A stretch of DNA of 64,000 nucleotides, taken from NCBI RefSeq assembly GCF_041381155.1, contig NC_091134.1, forward strand, positions 13,828,008 through 13,892,007, given 5' to 3'. The stretch is from Argopecten irradians. Its lineage: Eukaryota > Mollusca > Bivalvia > Pectinida > Pectinidae. The position numbers were made by a program, and so were the translations under genes. Position 1 is the stretch's first letter. Every line of letters starts with the position of its first letter. Under the pieces are notes generated by a model. The model had not been told where the DNA came from, searched no databases, and was given only the letters and a program-made list of their open reading frames with translations. Below are positions 11,860 to 22,147 of this stretch, one piece after another.

Positions 11860-13353
11860 ATGGCCTCTGATACGTGTGCTGCGGCACAGCTACCTTTACG
11901 GGCCAAAGGGCAGTCGTTTTGCCCTCATCATAGTAACGAAAATGTGACGCTCGTGTGTCATACTTGTTCAGAATTAGCCTGTGTAAAGTGTGTAACAAAG
12001 ACTCACAAGGGTCACGACTTTGATGACCTGCAAGAATATGCAACGTCGAAGAAAGCGGTGATACGGAGATATTTGTGTGACGATGTGGAAAACGATCTTC
12101 GCAAACTCAAGGAGGAAATTCGCATATTCCAATACTTACTTACAAAGTATACTGCAAAAGCCACTGACAACTCCGATAAAGACAATGCATTTAAGACGCA
12201 TTTGGGTGAGAAGCAAGCCGTCTGTTGTAATCTTGAAGAAAACATTGCAAATTGCAAGGTTTTACTGCAATCTGGGACAAGTATCAATATTTATGATTCT
12301 GATATTGAACCCTACACACCATGTTCAACGCTATCACAACTTGAAAACACAGAATCAAGTTCATTTGAACTTCAGGATGCAAAGGCTACTGATGAAAAAC
12401 ATAGCGGTGACACAAAAATGTCAATTGCGTATATTCCAAATGTGAGTCCCGAAGGTCTTGCTGAAGAAGAGGATTATGAAAATATAGATGAAGAAGATGT
12501 AAACGTCACCAACGAAAAGGTTACCGGGACTAACGAGAGCATGGAAACTGAGGTGATTGGTGGATTTGTTGGACCTGTATCAAAATTCGTCATCTACGAC
12601 ATAGCAGCAGCCTCTGACAATACAGTGTGGATTTGTTGCCGTGATAGCAAAGTTTTGACACGATTCGACAGCAAAGGAACAGTGATGAAGGAGTTGGACT
12701 TTGAAAAGCTTGTGAATAGCGTGTCCGTGTCACCTACCACAGGGAATCTATGGGCGGCATCTGGCAAGACTGTGTGCGAGGTCAGAAAAGCCGAAATATT
12801 TGTAAGATTCCATTTAGACAAACCATGTTACTGCATTTGTGTTTTAGAAAATGATCACATTGCTGTTGGGAGGGCAGTTGAACAGTTACATGAAGTAAGC
12901 GTCTTCACTGCAGATGGGGAAAGGAAGCTATCGACCAAAGTCATAGGTGTACCAAATAAACTCACTTCTTGTCCGTTAACAAGGAATATTGCGGCACTCC
13001 TTTTAAACTCTTTGAGTGCATCGTCTTCATCCATTTCAGTAATGGACAGCTTTCTTTCACAGCTGATAGTTCTTAATTTGGAGCAAGATCAATTTGATAT
13101 GGCACTGGCAAGTTGCCTTTCTTACGACGAAAACGGATCCCTCGTTGTCGAAGCAATATCGAAGAAGGACCGAGAATATAATGTTACCCTACTTCTTGAC
13201 GGGAAAGGTCACTTCTCGAGAACACTCACCACGACCAGAAGAATGAGTAAATGCCACCACCCTGTGAATAGCATCAGTAAAACTGGTGATTATTGGAGAG
13301 TTCTTCACGAAGCTCAACGATCACCTCAGAAAATCCAACTCCTGAAATACTGA
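11860..13353 (+). CDS. RING-less B-box / beta-propeller protein, copy 2
   Basis: Intronless 497-aa gene. The start (MASDTCAAAQLPLRAKGQ) matches the paralogues. The B-box2 ligands C21, H24, C33, C36, C41, C44, H49 and H52 are all present, and no RING domain precedes them. A coiled coil (about 56-130) leads into LLQSGTSINIYDSDIEPYT (135-153). A linker rich in Asp, Glu, Ser and Thr follows (about 155-235). A beta-propeller-like domain runs from about 240 to 497, beginning FVIYDIAAASDNTVWICC and containing NSVSVSPTTGNLWAASG; the C-terminus is YWRVLHEAQRSPQKIQLLKY. It belongs to the tandem family and shares the upstream block. TRIM-like function is inferred from architecture only. Without a RING it would not be a classical E3 ligase by itself. 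Confidence 0.92.
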   Translation: MASDTCAAAQLPLRAKGQSFCPHHSNENVTLVCHTCSELACVKCVTKTHKGHDFDDLQEYATSKKAVIRRYLCDDVENDLRKLKEEIRIFQYLLTKYTAKATDNSDKDNAFKTHLGEKQAVCCNLEENIANCKVLLQSGTSINIYDSDIEPYTPCSTLSQLENTESSSFELQDAKATDEKHSGDTKMSIAYIPNVSPEGLAEEEDYENIDEEDVNVTNEKVTGTNESMETEVIGGFVGPVSKFVIYDIAAASDNTVWICCRDSKVLTRFDSKGTVMKELDFEKLVNSVSVSPTTGNLWAASGKTVCEVRKAEIFVRFHLDKPCYCICVLENDHIAVGRAVEQLHEVSVFTADGERKLSTKVIGVPNKLTSCPLTRNIAALLLNSLSASSSSISVMDSFLSQLIVLNLEQDQFDMALASCLSYDENGSLVVEAISKKDREYNVTLLLDGKGHFSRTLTTTRRMSKCHHPVNSISKTGDYWRVLHEAQRSPQKIQLLKY

Positions 13354-13668
13354 AATACAGGTCACATGAATTTGCGAAGCTTTTGTGAAGTTATAACTTC
13401 GTTTCATAAATTCGTCTTTCCTGTATGGACTTACTACTGACCATATTATTTTCGCTTGTAATGGAATTTCTCGTGACAAGTGATAACTTCAAACAAAGCC
13501 TACTATTAACTATTAATGCCAGCATGAAAATGCCAATACACATCGTTAGACGTACAAACGTTAAGTCAAATTGCCATGAAAATAGAGAATGGTTAACGGT
13601 GGTAACACGTCTGAGTAAGTAATCTCTACAGAAATTAAGGACAGATATAACACATAGGTAATCATTCG

Positions 13669-14580
13669 GGCCCATACTATTTCTAATTTATGTCAATGAC
13701 ATCCCAGAGGTAGTGAATTGTGTTACCAAAATGTTTGCGGATGATACCAAATTGTATTCAAAAATCAACACATTACAGGACTGTGAAGAGCTACAGAGAA
13801 ATATTGACAGGATCTCCGATTGGACTGACCTCTGGTTAATGAAACTAAATAAAGAAAAATGCAAGCATATGGAAATTGGAAATATCCCCATTAACAGACA
13901 ATACACCATAAAGGACGGCGACAACAGAATACGACTTGGGAAAACCAACAGTGAAAAAGATCTGGGAGTCACAATAGATAATACCCTGAATTTTACAAAT
14001 CAAGTGAATAAAGCTTCAACAAAGGGAAACCAAATTATGGTATCATTTTTAGAACATTCACGTATCTTGACAACCAAACTTTTAAAACACTGTATAAGAC
14101 TCTGGTTAGACCTCATTTGGAATACTGTTCTGTCGTTTGGTCTCCCTGGATTAAAAAAGATATAAAAACCATCGAAAACGTCCAACGAAGAGGCACAAAA
14201 AGACTAGTAAACCTCAAAGATCTCTCCTATCCAGACCGATTGAAGACCCTGGGTATCCCAACACTTGAATATAGAAGAATGAGGGCCGATATGGTGGAGA
14301 CCTTCAAAATTATCAACAAAATCGATATTGTTACCAGTGCGAACATGTGTACTCCAACGAGACACACAGGTACAAGAGGTCATAATAAAAAAAACTCTAC
14401 AAGAAACCTTTTCGTCTCAACTCGGCAAGAAATGTTTTCAGTCACAGGATAGTGGAGTCCTGGAATTCACTCCCTGTTGATGTGGTCAATGCTGAAAACC
14501 TGAATATTTAAAAAAAAAATAGGCTAAACAAGCACTGGAAAAACCACGCCACGAAATTTTCACCATCAACCTAGGAAAGA
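13669..14580 (+). mobile_element. degenerate non-LTR retrotransposon (CR1/Jockey-like RT fragment)
   Basis: The translation begins at GPILFLIYVNDIPE and reaches the reverse transcriptase catalytic motif FADDTKLYS near 13731. It continues with LGVTIDNTLNF, then after a frameshift near 14080 with RPHLEYCSVVWSPW and the IENVQRR...LVNLKDLSYPDRL region. A second shift lies near the A-run at 14390, after which NVFSHRIVESWNSLPVDVV and HWKNHATKF follow to about 14575. This order is typical of the end of CR1/Jockey-clade ORF2. The 5' part is missing and at least two frameshifts make it inactive. Confidence 0.85.
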
Positions 14581-15930
14581 CAGTATATTATACATAAACC
14601 TAGGACATACTATTAAGGATTTTAAGCAATCACTTTAAATATTTTACCATTATTGTAAATATCACTATACATATTTACAAGCCTTATGTGGCTTCCCAAT
14701 GATGTTGGACTGATGAGAAACTGATGAGAAATTCGGATGGTGGAACCGTAATAAATGTGTAATTGGTATATAATACCAAAAACATATGCTAGCAGAAGTA
14801 CAAACGTTTAACGCAACTCGACCGCTTGTGTAAAATATTAAAGTTTGAACTGAATTGTGAATGCAAACTGATTAGTTTTAACTGAATATATCCATGGATA
14901 CTTCCCATATTGCATTGATAAGGATTGATATCAAAATAGTCTTGTAATTTGTCTTTGTAAATGCATGTTTTGACGATTCACAGTGATTGGATGTGATTCG
15001 CTATATAGCGAATACATTATCAATGTCTTCGGTATTTTTGGTGAGAATTGAGAAAGACAGAAGTGTAGAGCTTAACACACATATATTACTATGTGGGATT
15101 TTACTATTTGAATGGAATATATATAAAGTATAAATATGTATAATATCCTTTAAGTAGTGGTGCAGTTGGGAAAATATGTTGTTGGACTAAACAAGTAATT
15201 TTAAAATTTATTTGGGCACACTATGGAAACAAATGTATATGAAGTTAGAGTAGAAATTTGTATATTTGGAATAAAAAGGATGATGTTTGTTTATCTATTT
15301 ATTCTTTTATTCTCTGATCGTAAGAGAAAGGCAATGAGGTGGCATCTTTCTTACAAAGTTTTGTAATTACTGCAAACGTTTGTTGAACAGCTAATACAAT
15401 ACTCATTTTGTAATTGATCAGGTAGCCTTCAAATCAACTATTCGAACTTATGTTGCTAATGCTTTGGTCACAACCCCTTCCGAATAGGCTTAGGATGTAC
15501 TCCCGGCTTGATTTTTAGCCATTTTAGACTGGTTCCCGGCCGGACACCAGACATGGCTGGTCGAAGAGTTTTAACTCGAAGTCAAGATGTCTCTGATGTC
15601 TCGTAGATTTTCATAACCGGCCCCATTTCCATTACATATCGTTTAAGAATCTTCCGAAATCCGGTCTGGAATCGTGCGGCAATCACACCGCCCGACATTC
15701 GGCCGAGACTGCTGGTACAGGTATCGTTCAGAAGATATCCCTTCAGTATTAGTACGATGTCCAGAGAATAGGCATATGCTTGATCAGAACTATTAGATTT
15801 AACAGAATTACATTTTAAGTCATTAAATGAGATTACAATGCATTGTTTTCTTTATGCAAAAAGTGACTTTTGGAATCTACAACAAAATGCTATAATACTA
15901 TATTTAAAGAAAGCGTTTAAACTCGTGTTC
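14581..15930. other. LINE 3' flank and unassigned sequence
   Basis: AT-rich stretch with no gene. About 15470-15765 is clearly richer in G and C than its surroundings (for example GGTTCCCGGCCGGACACCAG), has no intact ORF, and may be a fragment of another repeat that I could not identify. Confidence 0.4.
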
Positions 15931-15934
15931 GTAT

Positions 15935-16629
15935 AATGTTGACATTTGCATAACCAGGTAGATCATTTTCCAGATAAATGTACTGTTTTCAAAGTAAACA
16001 AACACACCAAATTCAGCTCCTATTATCATCTCCATGGCCACACACTTGAAATTAAAAATTCTGCAAAATACCTAGGTGTCACAATCCAATCCAACCAAAA
16101 ATGGGACAAACATATCAATTCAATTACATCTAAAGTAAACCAGTCATTAGGCTTTTTGAAACAAAATATGAAAAACAAATCAAAACAAATCAAAGATCAC
16201 GCATACAAAACCCTGATTCGTCAAAAACTAGAGTATTGCACACCAGTGTGGAATCCCCATCTACAAATGAGATAAACCAGATGGAGAAAAATCAAAGGCG
16301 TGTTACAAGATTCAAATGCGACCGTTAATAATACCAGTTCAGTTTCAGACATGCTCGACGACCTGAACTGGCTGGCTTATCTTCTTCTAGAGGATTGTAA
16401 ATAACCATGTTGTCCTACACTCTTATTTTATCAAATTCTGACTCCACGAAAAACCAAGACCCACTTTAGCCATCATAATTCAAACTCTTTCATGCAACGT
16501 CTAACAAAAAAGGTTCATATACATTTGCTCACTATCTATAGGTGGTACTGTCTACCACAAACTAAAATGTTTATCATCTCTTTAGAGACCGCGGACTCCT
16601 TAAAATCTGCCATCCCTATCTCTGTAAAC
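15935..16629 (+). mobile_element. second degenerate LINE reverse-transcriptase fragment
   Basis: A 109-aa open stretch (15946-16275) has the RT thumb/C-terminal pattern of Jockey-like LINEs: HFPDKCTVFKV, LEIKNSAKYLGVTIQSN, WDKHINSITSKVNQSLGFLK and RQKLEYCTPVWNPH. Beyond a stop and frameshifts, EKNQRRVTRF-like and MLDDLNWL-like pieces can be read to about 16380, and weaker traces to about 16620. It is only the 3' portion of ORF2 and is inactive. Its sequence differs from the fragment at 13669, so it comes from a different element. Confidence 0.8.
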
Positions 16630-16702
16630 TGCATTTTTTGTATAGATATTTTAAATGACGCGCGTTAGCTCGTCATGTTGAAATATCTGTACAAAAAATG
16701 CA
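16630..16702. repeat. inverted repeat (hairpin)
   Basis: TGCATTTTTTGTATAGATAT at 16630 is the near-perfect reverse complement of ATATCTGTACAAAAAATGCA ending at 16702. The arms are about 22 bp with two mismatches. The 29-nt loop itself contains TGACG...CGTCA. It lies directly after the LINE remnant. Confidence 0.75.
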
Positions 16703-17413
16703 TTATACACACAAGTAAAAAACAAACAATAACAATCATTCCTTATATTTACATTTCGACCGACCCTTTCATTAAAAATTAAGTGTTCAAATAAAATAAA
16801 ACTTTAATTTTTCAATGTTATACGATTGTTGGAACAGCCGGTCAATTGATGGAATCCACTGCGTTTACGCAAGTGTAAACGATTTCGCAGTTGGTAAGGT
16901 TATATAGCAAAGAGAAAACGGAAATGTAAATATTACAGTATAATTGTAAACTCAGATAAAACAACCTGAATTAAACTCTTTTACTTCCAAAACGTACCTT
17001 CCAAAATTTCTTATTTAAATGAAATGTTCCAATGTGTTCGGTTAGGCTAGTGCGGTGCTTTCCATTTCAGATACAACAGATTTGTACCGGTACAAGTGGT
17101 ACGAACGCACGGATAGTTCATTGATCTAATCTAAATACATGTATTGTCTAAGTATACGAACTTCCGGTAAATCCGGTAGAGAGTCCGAATAGAGGAAAAA
17201 GAGAGAGTGGATACCATCTACTCCATTGAAAGCCTTTTATGGAAAACGACAAATTATTAGTGTTAAATAGTTAAATTGAAAAGTTATTTCAATGTTTTAG
17301 TTATGATAATTGTAACTACTATATCTTTTATGGAAGACTTTAGTGAAATATTTTGGAAAAAACCCAATGTCATGTAAAGATGATTATATATCAGACATGG
17401 AATATTTGTCCCA
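16703..17413. other. gene-free stretch before B-box copy 3
   Basis: AT-rich. A small imperfect palindrome, CTGCGTTTACGC...GTGTAAACGATTTCGCAG, lies near 16858-16895. Nothing else was recognised. Confidence 0.4.
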
Positions 17414-17442
17414 TTGGGCCTTCATACTTATAATATAAGGAA
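17414..17442 (+). promoter_or_regulatory. conserved block upstream of B-box copy 3
   Basis: TTGGGCCTTCATACTTATAA followed by TATAAGGAAAT matches the block before copies 2 and 4 (GGGCCTYCATAC ... AGGAA), with a 6-nt insertion. The ATG is at 17529. Confidence 0.5.
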
Positions 17443-17528
17443 ATATTTCTGTTTGAAATAAAAGTGTTAAGGTCACACTGGGATGGTATTTTACTCTTGT
17501 TCATAACTTTCCAACGATCATAATCACA

Positions 17529-19019
17529 ATGGACTCCGATACATGTGTTGTAGCTCAGTTACCTATACGAACCAAGGGTCAGTCTCGCTGCCCACTTCAC
17601 CATGGCCAAAATGTGAGTCTTGAGTGCCGTACTTGCTCAGCATTGATCTGTGTTAAGTGTGTCACAAACTGTCACAAAGGTCATGATTTCGGTGACTTTG
17701 AAGAAGCTGTCGTTTCGAAGAGGAGGATACTGCAGAAGTATTTGTGGAGTAACGTCGAAGATTTGGAGAGGCAGAAACAAGACATCCACTCCGTTCAAAA
17801 TTGTAAGAAGAAAACTCAACAAGAGGAGGATAGCCATGATAGGAATGCCACAAAGAAAACACATGTGAACGAGAAACAAACGCTTTGTTCTAAACTGGAA
17901 AGAAACATGGAGAGATGCAAGAGAATACTACAATCAGGATCAAGTATCGATATTTATGATTTCGATATCGAACCAAACGAACAGTGTGTGACGTTGTCAC
18001 AGTCTAATATTTCACAAGTGGACTCTTCTGAGTTTACAACGGACACTGGTGGAAAAGACATCGAAGACAAAAGACAATTAGACAAGGATTCTGATACCAC
18101 TCAAAGTGAAGAAGATCCACACTATGAAACAATTCCGGATATTATATATATTGATGAGAAACATGCTAGCAAGGAACGCATTATTGTTACTGGCGATAGC
18201 GAAAAATCGCGAAGGACGACCAAGGTGATTGACGAATTTGAATCACCAGACACGAATTTCATAATTTACGACATAGCGGCAGCCCCTGACAATACAGCAT
18301 GGGTTTGTTGTATGAACAGCAAAATTGTGACTCGGTTTGATAGTAAAGGAACCGTTCTGGAGGAGATAGAATCTAAAGAGCTTGTCAATAGTGTGTCCGT
18401 GTCACCCATGACAGGAAACTTATGGTTAGGAGCAGGTCGTACATTGTATGAGGTCAGTGTGAATGGATTGCGTGCCAGATTCCATCTACAAGGCCCACAG
18501 GAATGCATTTGTGTTTTAAGCAATGAAAACGTTGCTATTGGAATGATTGAAATCATTCACGGAGTCAGTATTTATACAGTTGATGGTAAAAGGATTATCA
18601 GAACAAACATTGCCGACATTCCAGATAAAATAACAGAATGCCCTGTGACAAACAATATTGCCGTTCTTACCGTTGATTGCATGCATGCAACTTCTACCTC
18701 CATTTTGATAATGAACGAACGGCTTGTCATACTAATCGTGGTGAGTTTAAAGGAAGCTGGTTTTGATAAGACAGTGGCAAGTTGTGTGTGTTTTGACGCT
18801 GATGGAAATCTAGCTGTGGAGGCCATTTTGTGGGAAGCCAAACGGAATAACATTGCCGTTCTTCTTGACGGAAATGGTCGCTACCTTCTCACCAAAGCCA
18901 GGAACATTGGAATGGACGGTTGCAAACGCCCACTGAACAGCACCAGTAAGACTGGACATTACTGGAGAGCATTCCATGACACTCTCGGATCACCGCAAAA
19001 AATCCAAATTATGAAATAA
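17529..19019 (+). CDS. RING-less B-box / beta-propeller protein, copy 3
   Basis: Intronless 496-aa gene starting MDSDTCVVAQLPIRTKGQ. All eight B-box2 ligands are present (C21, H24, C33, C36, C41, C44, H49, H52), with no RING. The coiled coil covers about 56-130 and is followed by LQSGSSIDIYDFDIEPN (134-150). The acidic linker (about 152-238) includes EEDPHYETIPDIIYID. The beta-propeller-like domain (about 240-496) starts with FIIYDIAAAPDNTAWVCC and holds VNSVSVSPMTGNLWLGAG. The end is YWRAFHDTLGSPQKIQIMK. It is the closest in plan to copy 2 and the frameshifted minus-strand copy. Biological role is unknown; TRIM-like scaffold or regulator is inferred. Confidence 0.92.
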   Translation: MDSDTCVVAQLPIRTKGQSRCPLHHGQNVSLECRTCSALICVKCVTNCHKGHDFGDFEEAVVSKRRILQKYLWSNVEDLERQKQDIHSVQNCKKKTQQEEDSHDRNATKKTHVNEKQTLCSKLERNMERCKRILQSGSSIDIYDFDIEPNEQCVTLSQSNISQVDSSEFTTDTGGKDIEDKRQLDKDSDTTQSEEDPHYETIPDIIYIDEKHASKERIIVTGDSEKSRRTTKVIDEFESPDTNFIIYDIAAAPDNTAWVCCMNSKIVTRFDSKGTVLEEIESKELVNSVSVSPMTGNLWLGAGRTLYEVSVNGLRARFHLQGPQECICVLSNENVAIGMIEIIHGVSIYTVDGKRIIRTNIADIPDKITECPVTNNIAVLTVDCMHATSTSILIMNERLVILIVVSLKEAGFDKTVASCVCFDADGNLAVEAILWEAKRNNIAVLLDGNGRYLLTKARNIGMDGCKRPLNSTSKTGHYWRAFHDTLGSPQKIQIMK

Positions 19020-19048
19020 CACAAACGTTACCAATTGACAATGATAAA

Positions 19049-19054
19049 AATAAA
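19049..19054 (+). promoter_or_regulatory. polyadenylation signal of copy 3
   Basis: AATAAA, 30 nt after the stop codon of the third B-box gene. Confidence 0.5.
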
Positions 19055-19324
19055 ATAATTCGCAATTAAACTGGTTCTAGACTCAGTTACCTCCCTTGCG
19101 GACGCTACACAAAACCTAGAGAGCGGAGTGCAGCCTGACGGAGATTAAGGAAAGAGAACAGTCTATACTTATACTTGCTTGTATCATATGTTCCAACCGG
19201 TTATTCTTATCTACAAAACATCGTGTTCTTCCAAAGAAATTAAAACAACTGTAAACTTACTCATTTTACATCGATTGAGACATAGGTTGTATAACTTACT
19301 TTTGATGAAGTGGCAGTAAACTGG

Positions 19325-19432
19325 ATTAGTCGAGCAGGTGGCCTCTGCACTTTTGATGTGCGGCGAATCGAATTCCAATCGGCTAAGTGAAAGGCAAGTG
19401 GGGTAGCCGCTACACCACCAGATCATCCAGAA
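19325..19432 (-). mobile_element. tRNA-derived SINE head (fragment)
   Basis: On the minus strand, TCTGGTGGTGTAGCGGCTAC resembles a tRNA D-arm/A box. GGAATTCGATTCG, about 35 nt further on, resembles a B box. No full cloverleaf forms, so it is read as a SINE remnant rather than a tRNA gene. It differs from the SINE at 4188-4385. Confidence 0.5.
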
Positions 19433-19685
19433 GTATAATGAATATGTGATGAAAACTGTCAGTAATATCAAAGAAAATCACACGGCTATTGGTTTGAATT
19501 TTGTGTTTGAGAATGGTATTTACTAATAAATCACAAATTACTTTTACTAGTGTGTATAGCTTGTTTAACAGAATTCATCTTTACAAAAGCATCCATCTCG
19601 TGTCCTTTTTTGACCATTATTGGCATGTTAGTACACTTATAACATGCAGCAGGCTGGTTTCAGTTCGTCACAACACAAAAGACGT

Positions 19686-19975
19686 TGTTACGACGTTTGG
19701 AAAGGCGGCATTACGCTTATCTAAAAGACTTATAATAACTTTTGTAAAGACAATATAACGCTTATCTAAAAGACTTATAATGACTATTGAAAAGATGACA
19801 CCAATCTTATCTGAAAGACTTATAATCACTTTTGTAAAGACGATATCACCCTTATCTGAAAGAGTTATAAAGACTTTTGTAAAGACGATATCACGCTTAT
19901 CTAAAAGACGTATTATGCTTTTTCACGGTTATCGAAACACTGGTTACTATGACGTTTGGGAAGGCGATATCACTG
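19686..19975 (+). repeat. 45-bp tandem repeat, about five units
   Basis: CTTATCTAAAAGACTTATAA begins at 19716, 19761, 19806, 19851 and 19896, an exact 45-bp period. Each unit continues with ACTTTTGTAAAGACRATATC. Both flanks carry a related ACGACGTTTGG.AAGGCG segment. Small ORFs across the array reflect a period divisible by three and are not believed to be genes. Confidence 0.9.
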
Positions 19976-20517
19976 TATAATATCTATAAAAACCCTTTTT
20001 AGAACAACTTCTCACATGTTTTAAAAGGTTTTATAACACCATTTTATATTTCTTACATTTCGAAATTGACGTTTCTAAGGTTACCACCTGTTTATGGAGT
20101 CCAACAGATATGTTTGTATTGTATATAAAATGCTAAAGGTAAATTACAACTAAAATCCCCAATGCATACATTTCCGAGTGTATATTAGTCACGAAGTTGA
20201 GTTCAGGTCACCCCACATCTGAAATAGACACTTGGGCTGTTCCAGCTTAACCGGATGGCAATCCTTTCGCGGAAACTGTGCAGACCGATTGACGAATACT
20301 TCATTGTATTATATACGAATACTTTTAAAGGCAATAATGATTAACGTTTGAAAGTTATAACTGTTTACAGCCCACTTTGTTTAAAATGATCAGAGTGACA
20401 ATTAGCTTTTTAGATGAACGTATATACGTTATCCGATAAGAGCATATGTGACATTTAATTGAAATAGGAAATATATAAAAATAGTAACATAATATCTAAC
20501 ATTATGAATGTGTAAGT

Positions 20518-20540
20518 CTGAGCCTCCGTACATACAGGAA
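20518..20540 (+). promoter_or_regulatory. conserved block upstream of B-box copy 4
   Basis: CTGAGCCTCCGTACATACAG plus GAA lies about 95-118 bp before the ATG at 20636 and aligns with the blocks before copies 2 and 3. Confidence 0.5.
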
Positions 20541-20635
20541 GGGAACGATCATAAATATACGAAAATAGGTTTGTATAGCTTGTAAATTGATTAGAGATAT
20601 ATTGCTACAAACTATAGAGGGCTAATATTGTCACA

Positions 20636-22147
20636 ATGGACTCCATAACATCTGCTGAAGCGCAGTTACCAGTGCGAGCCAAAGGACAATCGTTCTGCCC
20701 TCGCCACAATCATGATGTGACTCTAGTGTGCCTTACCTGTTCTGAATTGGTCTGTGTCAAATGTATAACACATGTTCACAAGGGCCATGCTTTTGGTGAC
20801 CTGCAAGAAGCTGCAGCGTTGAAGAAAGTTGTAATACAGGATCAAGTGAGTCGAAAATTAGACGATCTTTGTACGCTTAAACAGGAAATTCGCGTTTTGG
20901 AATGTTCACTTCCGAAGGACGAACACAATCAGACTGATGTAGGCACTACAATAGAGAAGCATTTAGAAGAGAAGCAAGCTATTTGTTTTAATCTTGAAAA
21001 GGACATTGAGAGATGCAAGGGATTATTGCAAGCTGGTACCAGTATCGATATATATGATTCCTGTATCGACACCATGTCATTAAAAACAGATGGCACAGGA
21101 TCAGATTCGAAAGCATGTCTTTATTCTGGTTGTAATGATAGTGATATAGCAGGTGAATCCGATTCGGATAACATTGCAGACAACCATGCTACAGCCTCAA
21201 AGAGATGTGAAGAACTCAACGACATCAATGACATTCTAGATATTGACAACACTTACACAGATAAAGACGATCCCTGTGGGACTCACACTAAAGAAACAAA
21301 CGACAGTATACACACCTTAGAGTCAACAAAAATTTTCGGAACTGCTGGATTTAATGCTCCAGAAAGAACGTCTATTGTCTACGATATAGCAGCAGCGACT
21401 GACAATTCAGCGTGGGTTTGTTGTGTTAGCAGCAAGTTTGTGACACATTTCGATATCAACGGAACCGTGCTGGAAGTGGTGGGATTTGATGAACATGTGA
21501 ATACTGTGTCCGTGTCACCAACAACTGGGAACTTATGGGCTGGATCCGGGCGCAGTATATACGAGATTAGTGCTTCAAAAGTAAAGGTTAGATTCTGTGT
21601 AACCAGATCACAAAAATGCATTTGTCTTTTAGTCAATGAACATATAGCCATTGGAATGGTTGAAAAAGTGTGTGAAGTCAGTGTTGTTAGTGCAGATGGG
21701 GAAAGGAAATTATCCACAAAAGTCAGAAACATTCCAGATAAGATATCAGAATGTCCTATAACACGGAATATTGCTGTTCTGCTTGTAAGCTCTACAAATG
21801 TATCATCTACTTCCATTGTGATAATGGACAAACTCTTGTTCAGCCTGAAAGAGATTAGTTTAAAAGAAGCTGGTTTTGATAGAACTATGGCCAGTTGTGT
21901 GTCTTACGACATTGATGGGGCTCTTGTTGTCGAGGCTATAACATGGACATCATGTATGTACAACATTGCCATTCTTCTTAACGGAAATACACGCTATCTT
22001 TGCACATTAGCCAAGAGCAAAGGAAAGATGAGTGGATGTAAACGTGCGGTGAATAGCACCAGTAAGACCGGCTCATATTGGAGAGTTTCGCATGACGCTC
22101 CTGAATCTCCTCAGAAAATACAACTCTTGAAATGCTATACAATATAA
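20636..22147 (+). CDS. RING-less B-box / beta-propeller protein, copy 4
   Basis: Intronless 503-aa gene starting MDSITSAEAQLPVRAKGQ. The B-box2 ligands are C21, H24, C32, C35, C40, C43, H48 and H51, one residue tighter than in copies 2 and 3. After the coiled coil comes LQAGTSIDIYDSCID (131-145), where the second half of the usual DSDIEPY motif is lost. A linker rich in Asp, Asn and Ser follows (about 147-240; GSDSKACLYSGCNDSDIAGE). The beta-propeller-like domain (about 244-503) holds SIVYDIAAATDNSAWVCC and VNTVSVSPTTGNLWAGSG, and ends YWRVSHDAPESPQKIQLLK. Likely a paralogue with the same general role as copies 2 and 3; that role is not known. Confidence 0.92.
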   Translation: MDSITSAEAQLPVRAKGQSFCPRHNHDVTLVCLTCSELVCVKCITHVHKGHAFGDLQEAAALKKVVIQDQVSRKLDDLCTLKQEIRVLECSLPKDEHNQTDVGTTIEKHLEEKQAICFNLEKDIERCKGLLQAGTSIDIYDSCIDTMSLKTDGTGSDSKACLYSGCNDSDIAGESDSDNIADNHATASKRCEELNDINDILDIDNTYTDKDDPCGTHTKETNDSIHTLESTKIFGTAGFNAPERTSIVYDIAAATDNSAWVCCVSSKFVTHFDINGTVLEVVGFDEHVNTVSVSPTTGNLWAGSGRSIYEISASKVKVRFCVTRSQKCICLLVNEHIAIGMVEKVCEVSVVSADGERKLSTKVRNIPDKISECPITRNIAVLLVSSTNVSSTSIVIMDKLLFSLKEISLKEAGFDRTMASCVSYDIDGALVVEAITWTSCMYNIAILLNGNTRYLCTLAKSKGKMSGCKRAVNSTSKTGSYWRVSHDAPESPQKIQLLKCYTI

